64,000 nucleotides of DNA, from contig NZ_JAKUHT010000024.1 in the NCBI RefSeq assembly GCF_022436705.1, positions 50,620-114,619 on the forward strand, read 5' to 3'. How positions within the stretch are numbered: position 1 is the first letter of the stretch; every line of letters starts with the position of its first letter. The notes under the pieces were generated by a model that had not been told where the DNA came from, ran no database searches, and saw nothing but the letters and a program-made list of their open reading frames with translations. This document shows positions 8,037-15,983 of this stretch, piece after piece. Source of the stretch: Nocardioides sp. CFH 31398 (GTDB lineage: Bacteria > Actinomycetota > Actinomycetes > Propionibacteriales > Nocardioidaceae). Position numbers and translations under genes: made by a program.

Positions 8037-8720
8037 GTGGAGGAAGCAGCGGGGTCGGCCGGGTCGGCGGAGGCGCCGCTGCGCGTGATGGTCGTCGACG
8101 ACCACCCCATGTGGCGCGACGCGGTCGAGCGGGACCTCGCCGCCGCCGGCTGCGAGGTCGTCGCCGTCGCCGCGGACGGGGCTCAGGCCGTCGCCCGCTT
8201 CAAGGCCGCGCGCCCCCGGGTCGTCGTCCTCGACCTCCAGATCCCCGAGCCGAACGGGGTCGAGGTGACCCGCGAGGTGCTGGCCCACGACCCGTCCGCG
8301 CGGGTGCTGATCCTGTCGGCGTCCGGGGAGCAGGCCGACGTCCTCGCCGCGGTCAAGGCGGGGGCGACCGGCTACCTGGTGAAGTCCGCCTCGGCCGCCG
8401 AGCTGCTGGACGCCGTGCGGCGGGTGGCCGCCGGCGACACGGTCTTCACCCCCGGGCTCGCCGGGCTCGTGCTCGGGGAGTTCCGACGCATGGCCGACGG
8501 GCCCGCGGAGCCCGAGAACCCCGCCCCCGAGCTCACCGACCGCGAGGTCGAGATCCTCCGGCTGGTGGCGACCGGGCTCTCGTACAAGCAGATCGCCGAG
8601 ACGCTGGTGCTGTCGCACCGCACGGTGCAGAACCACGTGCAGAACACGCTGCGCAAGCTGCAGATGCACAACCGGGTCGAGCTCACCCGGTGGGCCATCG
8701 AGCGAGGACTGGACGGCTGA
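8037..8720 (+). CDS. MacR-type response regulator (NarL/FixJ family)
   Basis: A 227-residue regulator. The receiver domain (about 15-135) has the acidic pair in VVDDHP, the phosphoacceptor Asp66 in VVVLDLQIPEPNG, and the conserved Lys in YLVKSAS. The LuxR-type helix-turn-helix spans about 160-220 (LTDREVEILRLVATGLSYKQIAETL, then HRTVQNHVQNTLRKL). It would bind DNA as a dimer when phosphorylated by the MacS-type kinase encoded upstream. The GTG start is six bases after a TAACCT hexamer, so it may also be transcribed separately from the kinase. The 3' end overlaps the following GNAT gene. Confidence 0.9.
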   Translation: MEEAAGSAGSAEAPLRVMVVDDHPMWRDAVERDLAAAGCEVVAVAADGAQAVARFKAARPRVVVLDLQIPEPNGVEVTREVLAHDPSARVLILSASGEQADVLAAVKAGATGYLVKSASAAELLDAVRRVAAGDTVFTPGLAGLVLGEFRRMADGPAEPENPAPELTDREVEILRLVATGLSYKQIAETLVLSHRTVQNHVQNTLRKLQMHNRVELTRWAIERGLDG

Positions 8721-9202
8721 GCGCCACCACGACCGAGCCGCTGCCCTGGCGCACGGCCGGGCTCGGGGACGCCGTCGCGCTGCGCGACCTCGAGCGCCGC
8801 GCCAACCTCGCCGGGTTCGGGCACGTCTTCGGCGCCGAGCCCTTCCCGGACGACGAGGTGCTCGCGCGCTGGCGGGCCACCCTCGTCGAGCCCGGGGTCG
8901 TCACGGAGGTGCTCGACGGCGAGAACCGTCCCGTCGCGCTGCTGTGCCACGAGGAGGGGCTGCTGCGGCACCTGTCGGTCGACCCCGCCGCCTGGGGGCT
9001 CGGGATCGGCTCCGCGGCGCTGGCCCGCTTCGCCGCGACCCACGGCGCCGGCTCCACCCTGTGGTGCCTCGAGCGCAACGCCCGCGCCCTGGCGCTCTAC
9101 GCGCGGCACGGGTGGACGCCGACCGGTCGCACCCGACGGACACCGTTCCCGCCCTGGCCGACCGAGGTCGAGCTGGCCCTACGATCGGCGGATGCCCGCT
9201 GA
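8690..9202 (+). CDS. GNAT family N-acetyltransferase
   Basis: An acetyltransferase of about 160-170 residues. The acetyl-CoA binding motif A reads LSVDPAAWGLGIGSAALARFA, followed by TLWCLERNARALALYARHGW, the typical strand-helix with Asn and the C-terminal GW. The start is unclear. A GTG at 8690 lies inside the regulator gene, while a CTG at 8717 overlaps the regulator stop (CTGA) and would fit translational coupling; there is no ATG before residue 20. The acetyl acceptor is unknown. The 3' end overlaps the next gene by 11 bases. Confidence 0.78.
   Translation: MGHRARTGRLSATTTEPLPWRTAGLGDAVALRDLERRANLAGFGHVFGAEPFPDDEVLARWRATLVEPGVVTEVLDGENRPVALLCHEEGLLRHLSVDPAAWGLGIGSAALARFAATHGAGSTLWCLERNARALALYARHGWTPTGRTRRTPFPPWPTEVELALRSADAR
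9180..9185 (+). promoter_or_regulatory. -10 hexamer TACGAT, likely leaderless start
   Basis: TACGAT ends six bases before the ATG at 9192, inside the end of the GNAT gene; no ribosome site precedes the ATG. Confidence 0.45.
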
Positions 9203-10127
9203 CCCCGTCCTCGCCGAGGCCGACGCGCTGTACGGGCTGCTGCCGGGCGACTTCACGGCCGCGCGGGACGCACGGGCCAAGGAGCTCAAGGCCTCCGGCG
9301 AGGACGGCGCCGCGGAGCTGTCGGCCCGGGTCAAGAAGCTGCGCAAGCCGTCGGTGGCCGCGTGGGTCCTCAACCTCCTCGTCCGTCGGGAGGCCGGCCA
9401 GGTCGACGAGGTGCTGGCCGTCGGGCGGGCGCTGCGCGACGCCGCCTCGGACCTCGACGCGGCCGCGATGCGCGAGCTCACCACCCAGCGGCGGCAGCTG
9501 ACCGCCGCGGTCACCACCCGGGCCCGCCGGCTGGCCCGCGAGTCCGGGCACAAGGTCACCGAGGCCGTCGCCGACCAGGTCGAGGGCTCGCTGACCGCGG
9601 CGATGCTCGACGAGTCCTGCGCCGCCCTGGTCCGCAGCGGGCTGCTCGTCACCACCGTGTCCGCCACCGGTCCCGGCATGACCGACCCCGAGGACCCCGC
9701 CGACGCGGCCGCCGTCCCCGAGGCCGCCGGCTTCCTGCCGCGGGAGGTCGAGGGAGCGGGGGGCGGTGGCGACGCCGCCGGGCCGGCGGGTCCCGCGCTG
9801 CGCGTCGTCCCCGACCCGGACGCCGAGGCCAAGGCGCGAGCGGCCGCGCAGGAGGCGCTGGACGAGGCGCTCGAGGCGCTGGAGCAGGCGCGCTCCGCCG
9901 CCGGGGAGGCGGAGGAGTCGGTCAGCGCGCTCGAGGCCCGTGGGCTGCAGCTGCAGGCCGAGATCGACGAGCACCGCCGTGCGCTCGCCGAGCTGGAGGA
10001 GCAGGCCGAGCAGGTCGACGACGACCTCGAGGCCGCCGAGGACGAGCGCGCCGACGCCCGCGACGCGCTCCACGCCGCGGAACGCGACCACGAGGCCGCG
10101 CGGGCTGCCCTCGACCGGCTGGGCTAG
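9192..10127 (+). CDS. Hypothetical protein with C-terminal coiled coil
   Basis: A 311-residue protein, not recognised by name. Residues 1-150 are helical and basic, with a KKLRKPSVAAWVLNLLVRRE segment near 43-62 and several RR/R clusters that could contact nucleic acid. Residues 155-205 are a Gly/Ala/Pro-rich linker. Residues 210-311 have the heptad pattern of a long coiled coil (EALDEALEALEQARSAAG and following). The combination of a basic helical head with a coiled coil suggests a structural or DNA-associated role, but that is inference. There are no membrane segments. The gene shares a CTAG with the convergent neighbour, so the two stop codons overlap. Confidence 0.8.
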   Translation: MPADPVLAEADALYGLLPGDFTAARDARAKELKASGEDGAAELSARVKKLRKPSVAAWVLNLLVRREAGQVDEVLAVGRALRDAASDLDAAAMRELTTQRRQLTAAVTTRARRLARESGHKVTEAVADQVEGSLTAAMLDESCAALVRSGLLVTTVSATGPGMTDPEDPADAAAVPEAAGFLPREVEGAGGGGDAAGPAGPALRVVPDPDAEAKARAAAQEALDEALEALEQARSAAGEAEESVSALEARGLQLQAEIDEHRRALAELEEQAEQVDDDLEAAEDERADARDALHAAERDHEAARAALDRLG

Positions 10128-10957
10128 CCCTGCGGCCGGTGCGCCTGCTCGCGCAGGATGGCGAGGACCCGCCGGTCGATCCACGACCCGTCGTCCGCGA
10201 CGCGCATCTCGTGGTTCTCCGTGCCGACCCAGGCGTGCAGGTCGGGGTGCCCGAGACCCTCGACGAGGCTCTGCAGCTCGGAGGCGAGGTCGTCGTCCAC
10301 GGCCACCTTCTCCTCGTCGGTCGACGCCGTGAGGTAGAGGTCGTTGAGGTCGAGCAGCCGCGCCAGCTCCGTCACCGGGTCGGCGTGGTCGTCGACCCGC
10401 AGGTCGACCGCGATGTCGTCGCGGCCGCCGTACCCCGCCTCGTCGCGGACGACGAGCAGCGCGGCCGACTGACGGCCCCGCATGTCGCCGCCGGCCTCGT
10501 CGCCCGCAGCCAGCGCGGCCAGCAGCCGCCGGGCGAGGTCCGGCTCGCCCGCGGAGCGCTGCCAGGCGGCGAGCATCTCGTCGACCACCTCGGGCCCGGC
10601 GAGGATGTTGCCCTGGATCGCGACGCCGTCGTCGGTGCGCCCGCCGGCCCAGTCGAAGCACGAGTCGCCCGTGTGGCTGGCGGCCGTCCCGTCCATGTCG
10701 ACGATCCCCACCTGCCGGTGGTCGCGGCCCTCGTCCTCCTCCAGCAGGCGCTGCAGCGCCACCGGGGCGGTGGCGCCCTCGTCGAGGTGCGAGAGCGCGA
10801 GGCCCTTGTAGGCGACGTTCGCGTCGGCCTGGGTGGCGATGGCCCCGACCCCGGCGACGGCGGCCGGGACGGCGCTGCCGACGGCCAGGAACTTCGAGGC
10901 GACGGCCACGCCCCACGACTCGCCGTCGGTGGATCGGGCCACGATGGAGAAGGTCAC
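10124..10957 (-). CDS. DUF1028 family protein
   Basis: A 277-residue protein that begins TFSIVARSTDGESWGVAVAS, the hallmark of DUF1028, a family whose fold resembles Ntn hydrolases. VGAIATQADANVAYKG and the ASHTGDSCFDWAG segment are also typical, as is the IQGNIL motif near 117. The C-terminal 70 residues (DLYLTASTDEEKVAVD onward) resemble the small extra domain seen in longer members. No signal peptide is present. Reported neighbours of the family include Asp/Glu cyclic dipeptide and imidazolone metabolism, but nothing here supports a substrate. The GTG start lies six bases after a TAGGCT hexamer on the minus strand, so it is probably leaderless. Confidence 0.85.
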   Translation of the reverse strand: MTFSIVARSTDGESWGVAVASKFLAVGSAVPAAVAGVGAIATQADANVAYKGLALSHLDEGATAPVALQRLLEEDEGRDHRQVGIVDMDGTAASHTGDSCFDWAGGRTDDGVAIQGNILAGPEVVDEMLAAWQRSAGEPDLARRLLAALAAGDEAGGDMRGRQSAALLVVRDEAGYGGRDDIAVDLRVDDHADPVTELARLLDLNDLYLTASTDEEKVAVDDDLASELQSLVEGLGHPDLHAWVGTENHEMRVADDGSWIDRRVLAILREQAHRPQG

Positions 10958-10963
10958 CGGGTC

Positions 10964-10969
10964 AGCCTA
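10964..10969 (-). promoter_or_regulatory. -10 hexamer TAGGCT (minus strand), likely leaderless start
   Basis: The hexamer ends six bases before the GTG of the DUF1028 gene; no ribosome site. Confidence 0.45.
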
Positions 10970-11116
10970 GGCACGGACGCCGGTGCGCCTCCGCCGCCGT
11001 CCCCGCCGCCGTCCCCGGCGCCGGGCGCGGGCCGCGGCCCCCGGCGGTCTCGGCATTCTCGGCGGCGCCGGCGTCTCGCCGGGTGCTCACCCTCGTCACG
11101 TGTGGCGCGGGGCACC

Positions 11117-11122
11117 TAGGGT
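11117..11122 (+). promoter_or_regulatory. -10 hexamer TAGGGT of the phosphofructokinase gene
   Basis: TAGGGT lies 46 bases before the ATG, leaving a 5' leader of about 40 bases that carries a GGAGG ribosome site. The rest of the 211-base gap shows only GC-rich short repeats of CCGCCGTCCCCG. Confidence 0.4.
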
Positions 11123-11168
11123 GGGCGCCGATGTGATCGATCCAACCCCGATCCACCCTGGAGGTGCG

Positions 11169-12194
11169 ATGCGCGTCGGAGTGCTCACCGGAGGCGGCGA
11201 CTGCCCCGGGCTGAACGCGGTGATCCGGGCGGTGGTCCGCAAGGGCGTGGCCGAGCACGGCTTCGAGTTCGTCGGTTACCGCGACGGCTGGAAGGGCCCG
11301 CTGGAGGGCTACACGATGCCGCTCGGCGTCGAGCAGTGCCGTGGCATCCTCCCGCGCGGCGGGACGATCCTGGGCTCCTCGCGCACCAACCCGTTCGCCC
11401 TCGACAACGGCGTGGAGCGCATCAAGGACAACCTCGCCTCGGACGGCGTCGACGCCCTGGTCGCCATCGGCGGGGAGGACACCCTGGGCGTCGCGACGAA
11501 GCTCGCCGACCTCGGCGTGAACGTCGTCGGAGTGCCGAAGACCATCGACAACGACCTGTCGGGCACGGACTTCACCTTCGGCTTCGACACCGCGGTCAAC
11601 ATCGCCACCGAGGCCATCGACCGCCTCCACACCACGGCCGAGTCGCACCACCGCGTGCTGGTCGTGGAGGTCATGGGCCGTCACGCCGGCTGGATCGCGC
11701 TGCACTCCGGCATCGCGGGTGGCGCCAACATCGTGCTGATCCCCGAGGTCCCCTTCGACATCGAGGAGGTCTGCGCCCAGGTCGAGTCGCGCTTCCGCAG
11801 CCAGTACTCGCCGATCGTCGTGGTCTCCGAGGGCGCGACGCCGAAGGACGGCCAGATGGCCCTCCAGGGCGGGGAGACCGACGCGTTCGGTCACGTGAGG
11901 CTCGGTGGCATCGGCGACCAGCTCGCCAAGGCCATCGAGGACCGCACCGGCAAGGAGGCGCGCTCCGTCGTCCTCGGCCACATCCAGCGTGGCGGCACGC
12001 CGACGGCGTTCGACCGCTGGCTCGCCACCCGCCTGGGCCTGCACGCGATCGACGCCGTCGCCGAGAAGCAGTTCGGTGTGATGACCGCGCTGCGCGGCAC
12101 GAACGTCGTCCGCGTGCCCCTCGCCGAGGCCACGGGCGAGCTCAAGCTCGTCAGCCCCGCCGAGTACGCCGAGGCGCAGGTCTTCTTCGGCTGA
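11169..12194 (+). CDS. pfkA: 6-phosphofructokinase, predicted pyrophosphate-dependent
   Basis: A 341-residue PFK. LTGGGDCPGLNAVIR is at the N terminus, PKTIDND carries the catalytic Asp, and MGRHAGWIAL and HIQRGGTPTAFDR bind fructose 6-phosphate. The phosphate-donor site reads GGEDT (101-105) and PK at 123-124. In the family, Gly104 goes with ATP use, while Asp104 plus Lys124 is the signature of PPi-dependent enzymes such as that of Amycolatopsis methanolica. This protein has Asp104 and Lys124. A reversible PPi-linked step between fructose 6-phosphate and the 1,6-bisphosphate is therefore predicted. The ATG follows a good GGAGG at suitable distance. Convergent with the ABC exporter gene 23 bases away. 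Confidence 0.92.
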   Translation: MRVGVLTGGGDCPGLNAVIRAVVRKGVAEHGFEFVGYRDGWKGPLEGYTMPLGVEQCRGILPRGGTILGSSRTNPFALDNGVERIKDNLASDGVDALVAIGGEDTLGVATKLADLGVNVVGVPKTIDNDLSGTDFTFGFDTAVNIATEAIDRLHTTAESHHRVLVVEVMGRHAGWIALHSGIAGGANIVLIPEVPFDIEEVCAQVESRFRSQYSPIVVVSEGATPKDGQMALQGGETDAFGHVRLGGIGDQLAKAIEDRTGKEARSVVLGHIQRGGTPTAFDRWLATRLGLHAIDAVAEKQFGVMTALRGTNVVRVPLAEATGELKLVSPAEYAEAQVFFG

Positions 12195-12217
12195 GCCGCT
12201 CCGGCCGCTCGGGCCGC

Positions 12218-15200
12218 TCAGCCCGCCAGGTGGCCCCAGGACGACGACAGCTCCGCCCACGGCCCCTGCGCCGCGACACGACCGTCGACGAGCACGACGA
12301 CGGTGTCGGCCAGTGCGAGCGCCGCTGCCTTGGACGTCGAGCCGAGGACGGTGGTGCCGCGCTCCCGCAGCGCCGACCACAGCTCGATCTCGGTGGTCGC
12401 GTCGAGCGCGGAGGAGACGTCGTCGGCGAGGAGCAGCTCGGCGTCGGTGGCCAGGGCGCGGGCCAGGGCGAGGCGCTGCACCTGCCCGCCCGACAGGCGG
12501 ACGCCGCGGTGCCCGACGAGCGAGTCCGGGCCGCCGGCCTCCTCGAGGTCGCGACCGAGCCGCGCGTCGTCGACCGCGGGGTGCAGGGTGCGGTCGGCGT
12601 GGTCGAGCAGGACGTTGTCGCCGAAGGTGCCGGACAGGACCCGGGGCACCTGCGCGACGTGCGCGACCCGGGCGGGGCGCAGCTCGTGCTCGGGGTCCGT
12701 GACCTCCTGGCCGTTCCATCGGATGGAGCCCGTGTGCTCGACGAGCCCGGCCAGGGTGGACAGCAGGCTCGACTTGCCCGCGCCGACCTGGCCGACCAGC
12801 AGCACGAGGTCACCGGCGTCGACCCGCAGGTCGACGTCGGAGACACCGATCGTGCCGTCGTCGTGGAGGGCGTCGACGCCCGTGAGCTCCACGCTGGCGA
12901 GGGGCTCACGCACGGCGGGCGGGGGAGCGGGGGCGGCGCCGGTGACGAGGTCGACGCCGTCCGGGAGCGCCATGAGGTCGCGTCCGCCGGCGAACCGTGA
13001 GGTCTCCGCCGCCCAGGCACGGACGCCGGGGGCCTCGGTGATGACCCGGGCCGCGACCTGGCCGAACCAGCCGAAGCCGAGGACGGCGCCGGAGACCAGC
13101 AGCGCGGTGGCGAGGTCCCAGCCGCCCTGCAGGTAGACGACCCAGGCGGTGACGACGCCGACCTGCACCATCACGACCGGCACGCCCTCGAGCAGCGCGA
13201 GGATGCGGTGCTCCTTGACGGCGGCGTCCACCCGGCCGCCGTCGACGGCGGCGAGGTGGGCGCGGGCGTCGCGGGTGGCTGCGGCGAGCTTGAGGGTGCG
13301 GGCGGAGTCGAGGGCCGAGACCAGGGCGCGGCCGAAGCCCGCGCGGCTGGCCGAGGCGCCGGCGGCGGCGCGACCGGCGTACGGCGCCCCGATGACCGAC
13401 GCGATCGCCGAGACGCCCATGACGACGAGCAGCACGAGCCCGGCGCCGAGGTTCAGCCCCAGGGCGGCGGTGATGACCGCGACGAGCAGGCCGTTGGTGA
13501 CGTCGACCCAGCGGTCGCCGTACCGGGCGAGCCGGTCGGAGTCCATCGCCCGTGCGACCACCTCGCCGGGCGGAGTCCGGGGCAGGCGGTGCTGGTCGGT
13601 CTGCGCCGCGAGCACGGAGGTGCGCACCCGCAGCATCACCGCGATCCACCACCGCGGGTAGCCGCGGATGGCCTGGGCGATGAGCAGCGGCGAGGCCAGC
13701 AGGGACACGGTGACGCCGACGAGCAGCCACCAGGGGCGGCCCCCGTCGCGGAGGTCCTCGACGGCCAGTCCCCAGGCGAGGCCCGTGACCGCGCCGAACG
13801 CACCGACCAGGGAGCAGAGCAGGAACAGGAAGGCGCAGAACAGGCCCCACCACGGGTGGATCGACAGCACGCGGCGGGTCAGCTTCGCGAGGGGGAGGCC
13901 CGGGCCGGGGTTGTGGCGCTCCGGCGGGGTGCCGGTGCGCCGGCGGCCGCCGACGGCGACCGGGCCGCCGTCCGGGCCGGAGGGCGCGGGCGGGGCCTCG
14001 ACCTCGGCGCCGAACTCCTCGCCGAAGCCGGCGGCGGCCAGCAGCTCGCGCAACGGACCGGGCTCGCCGGCCAGCCGGCGCCGGGGGCCCTGCTGCACGA
14101 CGCGGCCGGCCTCCAGGACGACGACGTCGTCCGCCCGGGCGATGGTGGCCAGGCGGTGGGCGACCAGGACGCCGGTGCGACCCGCGAGCAGCCGGTCGGC
14201 GGCGTGGACGACCTGGGCCTCCGTGTGCGGGTCCATCCGCGCCGTCGCCTCGTCGAGCACGACCAGACGCACGTCGCGCACCAGGAGCCGGGCGAACGCG
14301 ACCAGCTGCTCCTCGCCGGCCGACAGGGTGACGCCGCCGGGGCCGAGGAGGGTGTCGAGCCCGCGGGGGAGCCCGTCCACCCAGGCCTCGAGCCCGAGCT
14401 CGGCCACGGCGGAGGCGATGCGGTGGCGGGGGACGTCGCCGTACAGCGCGATGTTCTCCGCCAGGGTGCCGGCGACGATCTCGGTGCGCTGGCTGACCAC
14501 CCCGACCCCGCGCCTCAGCTCCTCGAGGTCCACCTCGAGGACGTCCCGGCCACCCAGGAGCACGCTGCCGGGCGGCGGCTCGACGGCGCGGGACAGCAGG
14601 GACACCACCGTGGACTTGCCCGACCCGGTGCGGCCGACGAGCGCGAGGGTGCGCCCCGCGCGCAGGTGCACGTCGAGCCCGCTCAACGCGAAGGCGCCGC
14701 CCCCGGACTCGGTGGGGTAGCGGAAGTGCAGGTCGCGCAGCTCCAGGTCGAGCGAGCCCGGCGGCAGCGGGCGCCCGCCGACGGGTTCCGGCGGCACCTC
14801 CAGCAGCTGCCGCAGGCGGACGACGGCGCCCAGACCCGCCTGCAGGTCCGGGAGCTGCTCGGCGAGGCGCGAGACCTGGCCGACGAAGGTGGAGGTGACG
14901 AGGAAGAGGGTGACCAGGGCACCGACCCCCATCCCGCCGCCGATCGCGACGGCGACGCCGCCGACGGCGATCCCGGCGAGCAGCAGGTGCAGGATCAGCC
15001 CGGCACGCCGGGTCACGGACACCTCGAGGCGCAGGACGTCGTCGAACCGGGCGTGGCAGGCGGCCGCGAGCTCGCTGGTCCGACGCAGCAGGTAGGCGCG
15101 ACCGAGGCTGGTGCGCAGGTCGTCGCGCCCGGCGATGCCCTCCTCCATCGCGGCGGCGTGGTCGGTCCAGGCCATCTCCTCGATGACGCGGAGCCGCTTG

Positions 15201-15775
15201 ATCTCGCCGAGCGTGCGACGGACGGCGACCAGGGACAGGGCCGCGGCGAGCGGGAAGAGCAGCCACATCGGCCACCAGGTGACGCCGGCGACGACCCACA
15301 GCGGCAGCGCGATGAGCGTGGTGCGCAGGGCCTCCCAGGCGGGACCGCGCAGCAGGGTGCCGATCTCGTGGGTGTCGTCGTCGACGCGGTCCAGGATTTC
15401 GCCGACGGCCTGCTCCGAGAGGGCGGCGAGGGGCTGCGAGAGCGCGGCGCTGACCAGGTCGGCCCGCAGCCGGCCCTCGGCGCGGTCCACGACGGCCGAC
15501 CAGACCGTGCGCCCGGCCGTGTCCAGCAGGGCGCCGCCCACCACGCAGAGCGCCAGCAGGGCCGCCAGCGTCGCGGTCGGACCGGCGGCGATGCGGCCGG
15601 TGACGACGCTGCCGAGGGCGGAGCCCAGGGCGCCGAGGGCCGCGACGGAGACGGCGACGGTGGCGCGCGCCCCACGCAGCCGCGCGAGGTCGAGGCGGCG
15701 GGCCGGGTCGTCGGCCACCCCGGCGTGGGGGTCCGGGACGGCGGAGGTCTCGGAGGTCCGGGTGGTGGTCGACAC
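12218..15775 (-). CDS. Fused two-half ABC exporter with one degenerate ATP site
   Basis: A 1185-residue protein with the order TMD1 (about 35-310), NBD1 (about 345-585), TMD2 (about 640-930), NBD2 (about 975-1180). NBD1 has Walker A GRTGSGKST, Walker B LVVLDEAT with the catalytic Glu, and the H-loop His in VLVAHRL, but its signature is LSAGEEQ. NBD2 has Walker A GQVGAGKSS and a canonical LSGGQ signature, but Walker B ends LLLADD (Asp for Glu) and the H-loop His is replaced by Ser (GSTSK). One composite site is thus complete and the other degenerate, as in heterodimeric exporters. The GTG start faces a divergent APC permease. The substrate is unknown; the usual two genes are fused into one. 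Confidence 0.9.
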   Translation of the reverse strand: MSTTTRTSETSAVPDPHAGVADDPARRLDLARLRGARATVAVSVAALGALGSALGSVVTGRIAAGPTATLAALLALCVVGGALLDTAGRTVWSAVVDRAEGRLRADLVSAALSQPLAALSEQAVGEILDRVDDDTHEIGTLLRGPAWEALRTTLIALPLWVVAGVTWWPMWLLFPLAAALSLVAVRRTLGEIKRLRVIEEMAWTDHAAAMEEGIAGRDDLRTSLGRAYLLRRTSELAAACHARFDDVLRLEVSVTRRAGLILHLLLAGIAVGGVAVAIGGGMGVGALVTLFLVTSTFVGQVSRLAEQLPDLQAGLGAVVRLRQLLEVPPEPVGGRPLPPGSLDLELRDLHFRYPTESGGGAFALSGLDVHLRAGRTLALVGRTGSGKSTVVSLLSRAVEPPPGSVLLGGRDVLEVDLEELRRGVGVVSQRTEIVAGTLAENIALYGDVPRHRIASAVAELGLEAWVDGLPRGLDTLLGPGGVTLSAGEEQLVAFARLLVRDVRLVVLDEATARMDPHTEAQVVHAADRLLAGRTGVLVAHRLATIARADDVVVLEAGRVVQQGPRRRLAGEPGPLRELLAAAGFGEEFGAEVEAPPAPSGPDGGPVAVGGRRRTGTPPERHNPGPGLPLAKLTRRVLSIHPWWGLFCAFLFLLCSLVGAFGAVTGLAWGLAVEDLRDGGRPWWLLVGVTVSLLASPLLIAQAIRGYPRWWIAVMLRVRTSVLAAQTDQHRLPRTPPGEVVARAMDSDRLARYGDRWVDVTNGLLVAVITAALGLNLGAGLVLLVVMGVSAIASVIGAPYAGRAAAGASASRAGFGRALVSALDSARTLKLAAATRDARAHLAAVDGGRVDAAVKEHRILALLEGVPVVMVQVGVVTAWVVYLQGGWDLATALLVSGAVLGFGWFGQVAARVITEAPGVRAWAAETSRFAGGRDLMALPDGVDLVTGAAPAPPPAVREPLASVELTGVDALHDDGTIGVSDVDLRVDAGDLVLLVGQVGAGKSSLLSTLAGLVEHTGSIRWNGQEVTDPEHELRPARVAHVAQVPRVLSGTFGDNVLLDHADRTLHPAVDDARLGRDLEEAGGPDSLVGHRGVRLSGGQVQRLALARALATDAELLLADDVSSALDATTEIELWSALRERGTTVLGSTSKAAALALADTVVVLVDGRVAAQGPWAELSSSWGHLAG

Positions 15776-15983
15776 GATGGTCCACAGTAGGCGGACCCAC
15801 CGACGCCTCTCACCCGGTTATTCGCGTCCGGCGACGGCGACGCCCGGCCGGACGGCATGGGCCCGGATCCCCCGATGTCGTGGACATCGTCCTGTGGGCG
15901 GGCCACAGTGGGACGTCACGGCCGCGCTGGGGGGCGTCGCCGCCGCCCGGCTGCACCACGTGATGCACACCAGAAGGGGAGTC
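15776..15983. other. Divergent intergenic region of ABC exporter and APC permease
   Basis: This 208-base gap must hold both promoters. It contains GACGCCTCTCAC at 15802-15813, which equals the right arm (reverse complement) of the palindrome at 3976-4011. A GAAGGGGA ribosome site stands before the ATG at 15984. No clear -35/-10 pair was found. Confidence 0.4.

Noticed and set aside
12906..15800. A 964-codon minus-strand frame and an 860-codon plus-strand frame over the ABC exporter
   Set aside because: Both are Arg/Pro/Gly-rich shadows with no domains; the exporter frame has all Walker, signature and membrane features.
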